Of a DNA stretch of 64,000 nucleotides, positions 26,032 to 35,626 are shown piece after piece. Under the pieces are notes generated by a model. That model was not told where the DNA came from. It made no database searches and was given only the letters and a program-made list of their open reading frames with translations. The stretch comes from Alkalihalobacillus pseudalcaliphilus (GTDB lineage: Bacteria > Bacillota > Bacilli > Bacillales > Bacillaceae_D). The stretch spans positions 1 through 64,000 of the forward strand of contig NZ_JAQQWS010000001.1 of assembly GCF_028610675.1 (NCBI RefSeq), read 5' to 3'. The first letter of the stretch is position 1. The number at the start of each line of letters is the position of its first letter. The translations under genes were made by a program, and so were the position numbers.

Positions 26032-26811
26032 ATGAGTTTATTATCAAGAACAAGAAAGATTAATGAAATGTTACAAAAAACAGGGGGCCAACACGTAAAC
26101 TTCCGTGAAATGGCAGAAACATTACGTGATGCGATCAGTTCAAACGTATTTGTTGTAAGTCGTCGCGGTAAACTTTTAGGATTTGCTATTAGCCAAGAGA
26201 TTGAAAATGAGCGTATGCAGAAAATGTTTGAAGACCGTCAATTCCCTGAAGAGTATACATCAGGATTATTTAAAGTAGAAGAAACAACAGCTAACTTAGA
26301 TATCGAAAGCACTTTTACGGCTTTCCCTGTTGAGAATAAAGACTTGTTTGCCTCTGGCCTAACAACAATTGTACCGATTATCGGCGGAGGCCAACGTTTA
26401 GGAACATTAGTTCTTTCACGTTTAGGAGATTCGTTTGTTGATGACGATTTAATTTTAGCTGAATATGGGGCAACAGTTGTTGGTATGGAGATTCTTCATG
26501 AGAAAACACAAGAAATTGAAGAGGAAGCAAGAAGCAAAGCAGTTGTACAAATGGCTATTAGTTCATTATCTTACAGTGAATTAGAGGCGGTAGAACACAT
26601 TTTTAACGAGTTAGATGGCAAGGAAGGTTTACTTGTAGCAAGTAAAATTGCTGACCGTGTAGGTATCACTCGTTCTGTAATAGTTAATGCCTTACGTAAG
26701 CTTGAAAGTGCAGGAGTGATTGAATCACGTTCATTAGGTATGAAAGGTACCTACATCAAAGTATTAAACGACAAATTCTTAATTGAGTTAGATAAATTAA
26801 AATCGAAATAA
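26032..26811 (+). CDS. codY: GTP- and BCAA-sensing global repressor CodY
   Basis: CodY represses nutrient-limitation genes when GTP and branched-chain amino acids are plentiful. In B. subtilis it also represses the fla/che operon that follows. The 259-aa product has an N-terminal GAF-like ligand domain (MSLLSRTRKINEMLQ onward) and a C-terminal winged helix-turn-helix (ASKIADRVGITRSVIVNALR, then KLESAGVIESRSLGMKG). It has an AGGAGG ribosome site. It ends the operon before a strong terminator. Confidence 0.97.
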   Translation: MSLLSRTRKINEMLQKTGGQHVNFREMAETLRDAISSNVFVVSRRGKLLGFAISQEIENERMQKMFEDRQFPEEYTSGLFKVEETTANLDIESTFTAFPVENKDLFASGLTTIVPIIGGGQRLGTLVLSRLGDSFVDDDLILAEYGATVVGMEILHEKTQEIEEEARSKAVVQMAISSLSYSELEAVEHIFNELDGKEGLLVASKIADRVGITRSVIVNALRKLESAGVIESRSLGMKGTYIKVLNDKFLIELDKLKSK

Positions 26812-26847
26812 AAGTAACGTACCGTAATAATATATGTGCTTTTAGAA

Positions 26848-26880
26848 CTAGGACCACCTTCATTGAAGGTGGTCCTTTTG
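26848..26880 (+). terminator. Terminator after codY
   Basis: AGGACCACCTTC pairs with GAAGGTGGTCCT across a three-base loop (ATT), followed by TTTTG. It separates codY from the flagellar operon. Confidence 0.85.
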
Positions 26881-27138
26881 TCATGTGAAAACTGGAAATA
26901 TATCACTTGGTAGGAATATGGAGGAGGCGATTCATCTAGTATTGAGGGAAACTGTACGTAAATGAAGGGCTAGTGACCATGATTTTTATTCGTACTTTTA
27001 CTGGTTAAATGGTCATGTCATGAAGGGGAAACAGCGAAAAGTTCTAGAAATTGTTATAAACGACCTAAAAAAGAGATAAATTATCTACCTATTAGGCTAG
27101 TCCATTTTTACCAAATCATTAAATAGGTAAAACGGTGT

Positions 27139-27167
27139 TAGACATTTGACCCAATGTTTATTACAAT
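27139..27167 (+). promoter_or_regulatory. Sigma-A-type promoter of the fla/che operon
   Basis: TAGACA (27139-27144) and TACAAT (27162-27167) are 17 bases apart and each match five of six consensus positions. They lie about 80 bases before flgB in a 435-base spacer. An overlapping TTGACC (27146-27151) with TTTGAT is a second option. I saw no clear SigD-type promoter here. The rest of the spacer (26890-27130) has a TGACCAT/ATGGTCA inverted repeat but no supportable gene. Confidence 0.5.
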
Positions 27168-27246
27168 TTTGATAGAGAAGTAATATGTGGGAAAATGTAG
27201 AATAAACTCGACTAATTATTGGTAAGTATGAAATGAGGTGGAAATT

Positions 27247-27645
27247 TTGAATTTATTTTCAGGCACTACGATGCAAATGCTTGAACAAGGCCTAAGAGGT
27301 TCAACGATGCAACACAAAGCAATATCCAATAACATTGCTAATGTTGATACACCTAATTATAAAGCTCAGCGTGTCTCTTTTGACCACGTCTTACAGAACG
27401 AGTTGGCACAGGTGAAGATAAACGCTCATAAAACCGACCGTCGCCACTTTGATTATAAAAGTAGTACGGCCTCATCTCCAATGATTGAAACGCAAAAAAC
27501 GACTTATAATCATAATGGTGCAAATGTAGATGTTGATGTGGAAATGGCTGAACTTGCCAAAAACCAAATCTATTATAATAGTTTAATTGATCGATTGAAT
27601 GGAAGTTATTCCAATTTGAAAATGGTCATCAGGGGAGGGAGCTAA
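27247..27645 (+). CDS. flgB: Flagellar basal-body rod protein FlgB
   Basis: FlgB is a proximal rod subunit. The 132-aa product begins NLFSGTT after the start Met and has the rod-protein signature ISNNIANVDTPNYKAQRVSF (about residues 24-43). I place the start at TTG 27247, six bases after AGGTGG; the GTG at 27238 overlaps that ribosome site. It is the first gene of the fla/che operon. Confidence 0.93.
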   Translation: MNLFSGTTMQMLEQGLRGSTMQHKAISNNIANVDTPNYKAQRVSFDHVLQNELAQVKINAHKTDRRHFDYKSSTASSPMIETQKTTYNHNGANVDVDVEMAELAKNQIYYNSLIDRLNGSYSNLKMVIRGGS

Positions 27646-27647
27646 TC

Positions 27648-28112
27648 GTGACGATATTTAACAGTATGAACACAAGCGCATCAGCCTTAACCGCACAAAG
27701 GTTAAGAATGGATGTAGTATCTTCCAATATGGCTAATGCAGAAACGACAAGAGGTCAACTGGTGAACGGAGAATGGCAACCATATCGTCGTAAGATGGTT
27801 TCGTTTAGTCCGCATGAAACAGGGGCCAATTCCTTTTCAAAACAGCTTACACAAGCGATGGGAAGAAAGGGTGCAATAGGTGATGGTGTAAAGGTCAATC
27901 GAATCGAAGAGGATCAAACGCCATTTAAGCTTGTCTATTCGCCAAATCACCCTGATGCAGATGAAGCAGGGTATGTATCAATGCCTAATGTAGACCCACT
28001 TAGGGAAATGGTTGATTTAATGAGTGCAACTAGGTCGTATGAGGCCAATGTAACAACGATGAACGCATCAAAAAATATGCTCTTAAAAGCTTTAGAGATT
28101 GGGAAAGGGTAA
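27648..28112 (+). CDS. flgC: Flagellar basal-body rod protein FlgC
   Basis: This 154-aa rod protein has the N-terminal heptad-rich region and signature SSNMANAETTRG, and the C-terminal EMVDLMSATRSYEANVTTMN helix used in rod packing. The start is GTG, seven bases after GGGGAGGGAG. It follows flgB by two bases. Confidence 0.95.
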   Translation: MTIFNSMNTSASALTAQRLRMDVVSSNMANAETTRGQLVNGEWQPYRRKMVSFSPHETGANSFSKQLTQAMGRKGAIGDGVKVNRIEEDQTPFKLVYSPNHPDADEAGYVSMPNVDPLREMVDLMSATRSYEANVTTMNASKNMLLKALEIGKG

Positions 28113-28126
28113 TTAAGGTGTAAATG

Positions 28127-28420
28127 ATGGAAATAAATAGTATTCAATCCCCTTTTGTCTTACATAATCAGAAAGCATTACGTACGCCAGCTGAGGCTGA
28201 GGCGTCATTTAAAACAGCGTTTCAAGACGCACTAAATAATGTCAACCAGTTACAACAAGATTCACAGCATAAAACGCAGCTACTTGTAACAGGGCAAATA
28301 GATGATTTACATGAAGTCATGATAGCCGGTCAAAAGGCCTCGGTTGCTCTCCAAGCTACAGTAGAAGTTCGTAATAAAGTTGTTGAAGCCTATCAAGAGA
28401 TTATGAGAATGCAGGTCTAA
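28127..28420 (+). CDS. fliE: Flagellar hook-basal body protein FliE
   Basis: FliE joins the MS ring to the rod. The 97-aa protein has the family pattern FKTAFQDALNNVNQLQQDS followed by a C-terminal helix ending RNKVVEAYQEIMRMQV. Two adjacent ATGs exist (28124, 28127); the second has better spacing from AAGGTG. Confidence 0.94.
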   Translation: MEINSIQSPFVLHNQKALRTPAEAEASFKTAFQDALNNVNQLQQDSQHKTQLLVTGQIDDLHEVMIAGQKASVALQATVEVRNKVVEAYQEIMRMQV

Positions 28421-28469
28421 AAATCGTGCCACGAAATGTCTCTACTGTTGATAAATTGTAGGAGGAGCT

Positions 28470-30044
28470 ATGAACGAGAAACTTTTATCTTATAAAGAAA
28501 AGATAACGAGCTATTGGACAGAAAGAACGGCCAATCAAAAAAAGTATTGGTTGATTGCAGCCATAGGAATTGTCGTATTTGTTAGCTTGTTACTGTTTTT
28601 TACTACACGAACTAATTTTGTTCCTTTATATAGTAATTTAAGTGTTCAAGAAACTGGTCAAATCAAAGAAACGTTGGATTCACGTGGTATAAGCTCCCAA
28701 GTCAGTCATGATGGTACAACCATTATGGTTCCAGATTCCTTAGTAGATAATCTCAAAGTAGAGCTGGCTGCAGAAGGAATTCCTAATACTGGTCAAATTG
28801 ATTATACAGCCATTAAGGACCAAATGGGTTTTGGAATGACAGACAATGAGTTTAGGGTTATTGAAAGGGCGGCCATTCAAACAGAACTACAAAATTTGAT
28901 CAGCTCAATGGATGGTATTCGTCAGGCAAATGTCATGATTACATTACCTGAGGACAGTCTTTGGTTAAACGCTGAAACACAGCAAGCGACGGCAGCTGTT
29001 ATTTTAAACTTGAATTCAGGTTATACATTAGATGCAAACCAGGTGAGAGGGCTTTATCACTTAGTATCTCGAAGTGTACCGAATCTCCCTATAGAGAATA
29101 TCGGTATCTCTGACCAAATGTTTAACAGTTATTTATATGAAGATGATAACACCTCATCAATACTTTCAGCATACGAACAACAAAGAAAGATTCAAAAGGA
29201 TATTGAACGTGATATCACGCAAAGTATTCAACAAATGTTAGGTACTTTGGTTGGCCCTGATAAGGTACTTATTTCTGTATCAACGGATATTGACTTCACG
29301 CAAGAAAATCGTGTGGAGCAACTCGTCACGCCCGTTAATGAGGAAACGATGGAAGGAATCGCTATTAGTGTTGAGAGAATTGAAGAGGCATATAGTGGTA
29401 CAGGCTCTGAACCAGGAGGAATTGTTGGTAGTGGAGATGAGATTCCAAATTATCAAGGTGTAGATGGGACAGAAGAGTCCGAATGGGAACGCTCGGAGGA
29501 GAGAATTAATTCAGAAGTAAATCGAATTAATCGTGAAATTGTTGAAAGTCCTTACCAAATTCGTGACTTAGGAATTCAAGTACTAGTAGAACCACCTGAG
29601 GGAATGGAAGAATTACCTTTGGAGCAACAAACAGATATTGCACAAATCTTAGCTACAATTGTGAAGACATCAATCCCAGTAGTGGATGGATTGGAGTTAA
29701 CGGATGCGATGATCGGGGAGCGTGTGTTCGTCTCATCACATTCATTTAATGGCAAAGTTGAATTTGAAGAACCTATACAAATGGGAATTCCTACATTGAT
29801 GTATGTCATTGCAGCTATATTAGTATTAATTATCATCGGACTTATCATTCTATTAATAAAAGGACGTAAGAAAGAAGTAATTGAGGAAGAAACAACTTCA
29901 GCTATTTCTTATGATATTGAAGATTTGTTAGGTGACGAAGAGTTAAGTGAACATGAAATGAAAAAAAGACAACTAGAAAAAATGGCAAAAGAAAAGCCAG
30001 AAGACTTCTCGAAGTTGCTACGAACTTGGTTATCTGAGGATTAG
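28470..30044 (+). CDS. fliF: Flagellar MS-ring protein FliF
   Basis: FliF forms the membrane ring that is the base of the flagellum. The 524-aa protein has a first membrane helix at about residues 24-45, ring-building motifs (FVPLYSNLSVQ, LAAEGIPNTGQIDY), and a second membrane helix near 437-462. A short cytoplasmic tail with an acidic end (KLLRTWLSED) binds FliG. The ATG follows AGGAGGAGC. Confidence 0.96.
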   Translation: MNEKLLSYKEKITSYWTERTANQKKYWLIAAIGIVVFVSLLLFFTTRTNFVPLYSNLSVQETGQIKETLDSRGISSQVSHDGTTIMVPDSLVDNLKVELAAEGIPNTGQIDYTAIKDQMGFGMTDNEFRVIERAAIQTELQNLISSMDGIRQANVMITLPEDSLWLNAETQQATAAVILNLNSGYTLDANQVRGLYHLVSRSVPNLPIENIGISDQMFNSYLYEDDNTSSILSAYEQQRKIQKDIERDITQSIQQMLGTLVGPDKVLISVSTDIDFTQENRVEQLVTPVNEETMEGIAISVERIEEAYSGTGSEPGGIVGSGDEIPNYQGVDGTEESEWERSEERINSEVNRINREIVESPYQIRDLGIQVLVEPPEGMEELPLEQQTDIAQILATIVKTSIPVVDGLELTDAMIGERVFVSSHSFNGKVEFEEPIQMGIPTLMYVIAAILVLIIIGLIILLIKGRKKEVIEEETTSAISYDIEDLLGDEELSEHEMKKRQLEKMAKEKPEDFSKLLRTWLSED

Positions 30045-30057
30045 GAGGGCGTAAAAG

Positions 30058-31074
30058 TTGGCAAGAACACCCAAAAGAGGTTTAACTGGAAAACAAAAGG
30101 CAGCTGTCCTTCTTATTTCATTAGGTCCGGATGTGGCGGCAAATGTATATAAACACTTAAATGAAGAAGAAATTGAGCAATTAACCTTAGAAATATCAAA
30201 CGTGAGAAAAGTAGAATCTGAAACAAAGGAAGAAATTCTTGAACAATTCCATGCTCTTGTATTAGCTCAGGACTATATCGCTCAAGGAGGAATTGGTTAC
30301 GCTAAAAGCATATTAGAAAAAGCGTTAGGTGAAAATGCGGCCATGGATATTATCAACCGTCTCACATCGACACTTCAAGTACGTCCGTTTGACTTTGCGA
30401 GAAAAGCAGAGCCAGCACAGATTTTAAACTTTATACAAAATGAGCATCCGCAAACGATTGCCTTAATCCTTTCTTATTTAGAAAGTGAGCAAGCGGGACA
30501 AATTTTATCAGAATTATCGCAAGAAGTTCAAGCCGATGTAGCGAAAAGAATTGCTTTAATGGACCGAACATCTCCTGAAATTATATATGAAGTAGAGTCC
30601 ATCTTAGAACAAAAGCTTTCAGCGACCGTTACCCAAGATTACACGGATGCTGGTGGAATCGAATCTGTTGTAGATGTGTTAAATAGTGTTGATCGAAGTA
30701 CAGAAAGAACGATTCTTGATGCTTTAGAGATTCAAGACCCAGAATTAGCTGAAGAAATTAAGAAAAGAATGTTTATCTTTGAAGATATCGTTACGTTGGA
30801 TAATCGTTCAATACAACGCGTTATTCGTGACGTGGAGAATGATGACTTGCAGCTAGCACTCAAGGTAGCAAGCGATGAAGTGAAAGATGTTGTCTTAAGT
30901 AATATGTCAACACGAATGGCAGAGGCCTTTAAAGAAGAAATGGAATACATGGGGCCTGTCCGTTTACGTGATGTAGAAGAGGCTCAGTCAAGAATTGTCA
31001 CGATTATTCGCCGACTAGAAGAGGCCGGTGAAATTGTGATTGCACGTGGTGGAGGAGATGATATCGTTGTCTAG
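30058..31074 (+). CDS. fliG: Flagellar motor switch protein FliG
   Basis: FliG couples the stator to the rotor. The 338-aa product has the N-terminal KQKAAVLLISLG, the middle EHPQTIALILSYL and the C-terminal torque helix region (PVRLRDVEEAQSRIVTIIRR). The start is TTG eight bases after GGAGGG. The end overlaps fliH. Confidence 0.96.
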   Translation: MARTPKRGLTGKQKAAVLLISLGPDVAANVYKHLNEEEIEQLTLEISNVRKVESETKEEILEQFHALVLAQDYIAQGGIGYAKSILEKALGENAAMDIINRLTSTLQVRPFDFARKAEPAQILNFIQNEHPQTIALILSYLESEQAGQILSELSQEVQADVAKRIALMDRTSPEIIYEVESILEQKLSATVTQDYTDAGGIESVVDVLNSVDRSTERTILDALEIQDPELAEEIKKRMFIFEDIVTLDNRSIQRVIRDVENDDLQLALKVASDEVKDVVLSNMSTRMAEAFKEEMEYMGPVRLRDVEEAQSRIVTIIRRLEEAGEIVIARGGGDDIVV

Positions 31075-31858
31075 TATCATAAAGTCGACACAAGCTTTAG
31101 GAAAAGGAAAAGAGATAAAAATTCGAACTCTTACTAATTTTATACCCGATTTTGAAGTAGATGAAACGTCTCAGGTTCAAAAAGAAGAGAATTTCCAAGC
31201 TGAAATCGAGCAAATAAGACTAGATGCGAAAAAGCAGGCAGAGGATATTTTAAATCAAGCTCAAAGAGAAGCTAAAGATTTGGAAGCTAAGCTTGAACAA
31301 AAGAGAACAGAGCATTTGCAAGAGCTTGAACAATTAAAAGAAGAGGCCATTCAATCAGGTTATAAGCATGGCTTCTCACAAGGGAAAGAAGAGGCTTATC
31401 AGCAATATGTTCAATTAATATCTGAAGCGAATGGAATGATTGATTTAGCAAAAATAGATTATGACCATATGCTAGAAGAGGCTCAACCACAAATCATCGA
31501 CATTGCCTATCGCTTAACCGAAAAAGTCTTGGGAGAACGCTTAACTGACTCCGAAGTTTACTGGTTCAAGATGTTAAAGCAAGTTATGACTGAGCTAAGG
31601 GAGCATGAAGAGGTTAAAATTTACGTGCATCCAAATTGGTATGAGCAAACATTAAAGCAAAAGGAAGAGTTAAATCAGCTCTTAACCCGCACTGAAAAGC
31701 TCTATATTTATTCAGATGTTTCCTTACCTGAATTAGGTTGTGTGGTAGAGACGAGGTTAGGCAAGTTAGAAGCTACCTTAGATAAGCAACTGAAGGAGTT
31801 AAAAAAACAATTACTAGAATTGTTAGAGGAGTTACAAAATGATTCAACATCTCATTGA
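31067..31858 (+). CDS. fliH: Flagellar assembly protein FliH
   Basis: FliH is the negative regulator and stator of the FliI export ATPase. The 263-aa protein is a Glu/Gln/Lys-rich coiled coil (about residues 45-110) with the glycine-spaced GYKHGFSQGKEEAY and a V-ATPase-E-like C-terminal domain. The start is uncertain: TTG 31067 lies nine bases after GGAGGAG, whereas the ATG at 31058 directly abuts it. It overlaps fliG by 8 bases and fliI by 20. Confidence 0.88.
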   Translation: MSSIIKSTQALGKGKEIKIRTLTNFIPDFEVDETSQVQKEENFQAEIEQIRLDAKKQAEDILNQAQREAKDLEAKLEQKRTEHLQELEQLKEEAIQSGYKHGFSQGKEEAYQQYVQLISEANGMIDLAKIDYDHMLEEAQPQIIDIAYRLTEKVLGERLTDSEVYWFKMLKQVMTELREHEEVKIYVHPNWYEQTLKQKEELNQLLTRTEKLYIYSDVSLPELGCVVETRLGKLEATLDKQLKELKKQLLELLEELQNDSTSH

Positions 31859-33155
31859 CAATATGAGTGATTTATCCCCTTATAAATGGTATGGAAAAGT
31901 CACACGAGTCGTTGGTCTAACTATAGAAGCAAAAGGACCACAAGCTTCTGTAGGTGAATTATGTTACATCCTTGTGGGAAAAAAAAATACGCAAAGGGTA
32001 AAGGCGGAAGTTGTAGGATTTCGTGATGATGATGTGCTCTTAATGCCTCTTCATTCGACAACGGCCATTTCGCCAGGTTGTCTCGTTGAAGCGACCGGGA
32101 AACCACTTGAAGTAAAAGTTGGACATTCTCTTATTGGAAAAGTGATTGATGGTGCTGGCCAATTGTTAACAGGCCAATCATTACCAAAGGGGCTTACGTC
32201 CTATCCAACTGAAAACGAACCACCAAACCCATTATTACGACCTCGAATTGAAGAGCCGTTAAGTTTAGGCGTAAGAGCGATTGATACATTTCTAACAGTA
32301 GGGAAAGGGCAGCGTGTTGGGATTTTTGCCGGTAGTGGGGTAGGTAAAAGTACATTGATGGCAATGATTGCTAAAAGCTCTGCTGCTGATATCAATGTTA
32401 TTGCCTTAATCGGTGAGCGTGGTCGTGAGGTAAAGGATTTTATCGAGCGTGACCTAGGAGAAGAAGGGATGAAGAATACGATTATGGTCGTTGCCACATC
32501 CGATCAGCCAGCATTAATGCGCATAAAAGGGGCATTAACCGCTACAGCGATTGCTGAATATTTTCGTGACCAAGGTATGAATGTCAATTTAATGATGGAT
32601 TCTGTCACACGTTTTGCGATGGCTCAGCGTGAAATTGGACTTGCAATTGGTGAGCCACCAACGACAAAAGGATATACACCAAGCGTATTCGCGATGTTGC
32701 CTCAGTTATTAGAACGCTCAGGAACGAGTGAGAATGGTAGTATTACGGCTTTTTATACTGTTTTAGTTGATGGTGATGATATGAATGAACCGATCGCTGA
32801 TGCGGTTCGTGGGATTTTGGACGGTCATTTTGTTTTAGAGCGACAATTAGCCAATAAAGGTCATTACCCAGCCATCAATATTTTAAAAAGTATTAGTAGA
32901 GTTATGGATGATATCGTACAAACAGAACATAGTCAGCTTGCTAAGAAAATTAGAGGGATTTTGTCGACATACTTAGAGGCGGAAGATTTAATTCAGATTG
33001 GTGCATACAAAAAAGGTTCTTCGCCTAATATTGATGAAGCTATTTCTGTGTATCCGGCGATTTTAGCATTTTTGCAGCAACAGACAGATGAGCTTAGTAC
33101 ATTGCAACAATCTATTCAACAATTTCTCCAGCAATTTGGTCAAGAGGTGAGGTAA
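31839..33155 (+). CDS. fliI: Flagellum-specific ATPase FliI
   Basis: FliI is the F1-beta-like ATPase of flagellar type III export. The 438-aa product has Walker A GSGVGKST (165-172), GERGREVKDFIE, a Walker B at NVNLMMDSVTRFAMAQREIG, and GEPPTTKGYTPSVFA. Start ATG is within fliH, after AGAGGAG. Confidence 0.96.
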   Translation: MIQHLIDNMSDLSPYKWYGKVTRVVGLTIEAKGPQASVGELCYILVGKKNTQRVKAEVVGFRDDDVLLMPLHSTTAISPGCLVEATGKPLEVKVGHSLIGKVIDGAGQLLTGQSLPKGLTSYPTENEPPNPLLRPRIEEPLSLGVRAIDTFLTVGKGQRVGIFAGSGVGKSTLMAMIAKSSAADINVIALIGERGREVKDFIERDLGEEGMKNTIMVVATSDQPALMRIKGALTATAIAEYFRDQGMNVNLMMDSVTRFAMAQREIGLAIGEPPTTKGYTPSVFAMLPQLLERSGTSENGSITAFYTVLVDGDDMNEPIADAVRGILDGHFVLERQLANKGHYPAINILKSISRVMDDIVQTEHSQLAKKIRGILSTYLEAEDLIQIGAYKKGSSPNIDEAISVYPAILAFLQQQTDELSTLQQSIQQFLQQFGQEVR

Positions 33156-33157
33156 CT

Positions 33158-33595
33158 TTGAATTTTCATTTTTCTCTTCATAAAGTAATGGATTTAAAAG
33201 AAAGAGAGAAAAAAGAAGGGCAATCGATGTATGCGATGGCGGTGCAAGATTTCGAGCAGAAGGCAACCGTTTTATATAATCTATTGAAAACAAAGGAGAC
33301 ACTAGAAGCAGATGCTAGAGAGCGAATTGTTTCTGGTATTTTGATCAGAGATATCCAACAGCAAGAGTCACAGTTTCTCCGTTTGCAAAATGAGATTAAT
33401 CAACAACAGCAAAAGACAAATATGGCGAGACATCAAATGCAATTAAAGCAGCATGAATTAATGGAGCGTACGGTTGAGTTCAAAAAGTATGAAAAAATGA
33501 AAAATATAAAGCGAAGTCAATTTGTGGAAGAACAGAAGCAAAGTGAACGAAAGATGATGGATGAACTTTCGACGATGATGTATGCAAAAAGGTGA
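33158..33595 (+). CDS. fliJ: Flagellar export chaperone FliJ
   Basis: FliJ is the coiled-coil stalk that sits in the FliI hexamer. The 145-aa protein is almost wholly helical and Gln/Lys/Glu-rich, starting FHFSLHKVMDLKEREKKE. The start is TTG, five bases after AGAGGTGAGG. The position between fliI and ylxF is the usual one. Confidence 0.92.
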   Translation: MNFHFSLHKVMDLKEREKKEGQSMYAMAVQDFEQKATVLYNLLKTKETLEADARERIVSGILIRDIQQQESQFLRLQNEINQQQQKTNMARHQMQLKQHELMERTVEFKKYEKMKNIKRSQFVEEQKQSERKMMDELSTMMYAKR

Positions 33596-33609
33596 AAGGG
33601 GGAGGACTG

Positions 33610-34191
33610 ATGACAGAAATGAAAAAACCTAAAAAATCGACGTGGTTTTTCATGGTTTTCCTCATTCCGATTATTGTCATAGTTACATTTGCTGTCGTAG
33701 CTTGGATGGTTATCGATGATTCTGCACAAGAGCGTTTCAAGCAATGGTCAAGTTCACTTCCGGTTGTATCCAACTTTGTTCAAACGAATGCAGAGGGGAA
33801 CAACATAGTCGAACAGATTGAAGTATTAGAAGGAAGAGTATTAGAAGCGGAAAATCAAGTTGGTATTTTGCATAGTGAACTACAAGCAAAGGAACAGCAT
33901 ATTCAAGATCTAGAAGCGGATAATGAGCAATTAACCGAACAACTCAGTGTGGAAGCCGATTTTACTGCCGGTGAAACAAGCGAGTTTGAGAGTAATTCGG
34001 CAAACGACTCTATTGCTCAAATCTATGAGAATATGTCGGCAAAAAATGCTGCAAGAATTATTTCTGAGCTTAACCTTGATGAAACCATTTATCATTTGAT
34101 GGAAATCGCACCCGATCATCGTAGTAATATTATTGCTCGTTTAGAAAGTGAGCGAGCTGCTGAAATCATGAAAAGATTGGCCCAGTATTAA
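33610..34191 (+). CDS. ylxF: MotE-like protein YlxF
   Basis: The 193-aa protein has a membrane helix at about residues 12-34, a coiled coil (about 70-120) and a C-terminal MgtE_N-like segment (IYENMSAKNAARIISELN to AAEIMKRLAQ). This is the domain order of YlxF/MotE in fla operons. Its role in Bacillus is not firmly known; a link to stators or FliG is inferred. Start ATG 33610 is five bases after GGGGGAGG. Confidence 0.85.
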   Translation: MTEMKKPKKSTWFFMVFLIPIIVIVTFAVVAWMVIDDSAQERFKQWSSSLPVVSNFVQTNAEGNNIVEQIEVLEGRVLEAENQVGILHSELQAKEQHIQDLEADNEQLTEQLSVEADFTAGETSEFESNSANDSIAQIYENMSAKNAARIISELNLDETIYHLMEIAPDHRSNIIARLESERAAEIMKRLAQY

Positions 34192-34224
34192 TATACGTAG
34201 AAGTTGAAAGGAGGTGAAAAGAAA

Positions 34225-35610
34225 ATGACGATGGTTCAGCAGATTCATTCACTTGTTACATATACTCAAGCTTCTAGTAAAGAATTAACAAGCACTAACG
34301 TACATTTTGCTGAGCTCCTGCAAAGTTCAATGCCAGTAAGTGATCAAGAAAGTCAAACGTCAGAGGAACTAGACCTGGAACAAGTGCTTAAAAAACTTGA
34401 AGAGTTTCTACTCGCTAGCCCGAACAATTCAAAAGAGGAAGAAATCGGTTTAGGTCAAGCTCATGCACCTGATCTTATCAACGAGCTTGTGGCAACAGAT
34501 AATCCTTCAAATGTACTACGAGATGGGAACCTAACTGAAGAAGCTTTACAGCAGATAACGGCATGGTTCTCTGCATATATGCAAACAGAAGGGCAGACCA
34601 TTTCTACTCAAGAAAATCCACAGTTGGTAGAAATGATTCATTTAATAAGTGACCTTGCCAACTTATTTCCAGAACAGCTTGAACATTTATTACAGAGCGA
34701 GGTAGAAAGTAATAAAGATATTCAAGAAACTGGTGAAAATCAACTTTTGGTCCTTATTCAGCAACTCGTACAATTGGACCAAAATCAATGGATGCAAATT
34801 GAAAGTCAGGTTGTTAAAAAAGGACAAGAACAACAAGAGCCCGATGTCTGGCAGCGTTTTATGTATTTTGTGAGAGAACAAGTTCAGCATGCTGTTCAAA
34901 AAGCTAGTAGTCATGAGAGCCCTTCTCATCAATCTTTCAACCTACAAAACAACAATGTGACTTTTGCTACTCCGTTCAGGAATCATAGTGGTGACCACCA
35001 AGCTTCCAAAGCGCCATTTATGGTCAATAACTTACATGGACTCGATCAAGCGGTTACGACAACAACACAACACGGATTGCTTGAAGGTGGCAATGCTCAA
35101 GGTCTAGAAGCTGAACGTTTTAATGGTTCTATGTTTTTGTCTCAGGTTGAGCAAGCGACGATTCGTTTAGGTGTTCATCAAGAACCAGCAGTTGTTCAAA
35201 ATCAATTTTTGAAACAATTAGAGCAAATATTTCAAAGACAGCTTTTACAAAATACGCAATTGACCGATACACAGACGATTCAAGTAAGGCTTTTTCCAGA
35301 GCATTTAGGGCGGTTGGATATTCAATTGACTGTCCAAGAAGGTCAAGTAATAGCTAAGATCTTGACGCAAACGGCTGGTGCAAGAGAATTAGTAGAATCG
35401 CAACTGCCACAACTTAGACAAGCGCTTGCCCAACAGCAATTACATCTTGATAAAGTGGAAGTTAGTGAACAACGTGAGAAATTTGAAGGAAATCAGCAAT
35501 CCAAGCAAGAGAAAGAGCAACCTCAGTCGCAACTATTTTTTGAAAATGAGGAAGATGAAGCTGATTTTTATGAATGGCTAGAAACTTACTCATTTGATGA
35601 AACTATTTAA
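34225..35610 (+). CDS. fliK: Flagellar hook-length control protein FliK
   Basis: FliK measures hook length and, through FlhB, switches export from hook to filament substrates. The 461-aa product is Gln-rich and low in order over its first ~330 residues. Its C-terminal flg_hook domain has VRLFPEHLGRLDIQLTVQEG, then LPQLRQALAQQQLHLDKVEV and an acidic tail. Start ATG follows AAAGGAGGTG; a second in-frame ATG at 34231 is possible. Confidence 0.93.
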   Translation: MTMVQQIHSLVTYTQASSKELTSTNVHFAELLQSSMPVSDQESQTSEELDLEQVLKKLEEFLLASPNNSKEEEIGLGQAHAPDLINELVATDNPSNVLRDGNLTEEALQQITAWFSAYMQTEGQTISTQENPQLVEMIHLISDLANLFPEQLEHLLQSEVESNKDIQETGENQLLVLIQQLVQLDQNQWMQIESQVVKKGQEQQEPDVWQRFMYFVREQVQHAVQKASSHESPSHQSFNLQNNNVTFATPFRNHSGDHQASKAPFMVNNLHGLDQAVTTTTQHGLLEGGNAQGLEAERFNGSMFLSQVEQATIRLGVHQEPAVVQNQFLKQLEQIFQRQLLQNTQLTDTQTIQVRLFPEHLGRLDIQLTVQEGQVIAKILTQTAGARELVESQLPQLRQALAQQQLHLDKVEVSEQREKFEGNQQSKQEKEQPQSQLFFENEEDEADFYEWLETYSFDETI

Positions 35611-35626
35611 TGGAGGGAGGATAATT

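Noticed and set aside
27036..27052. CodY-box-like AAAGTTCTAGAAATT before flgB
   Set aside because: The centre is TTCTAGAA rather than TTCWGAA and four positions mismatch the 15-base consensus, so it is not convincing although CodY control of fla/che is known in B. subtilis.
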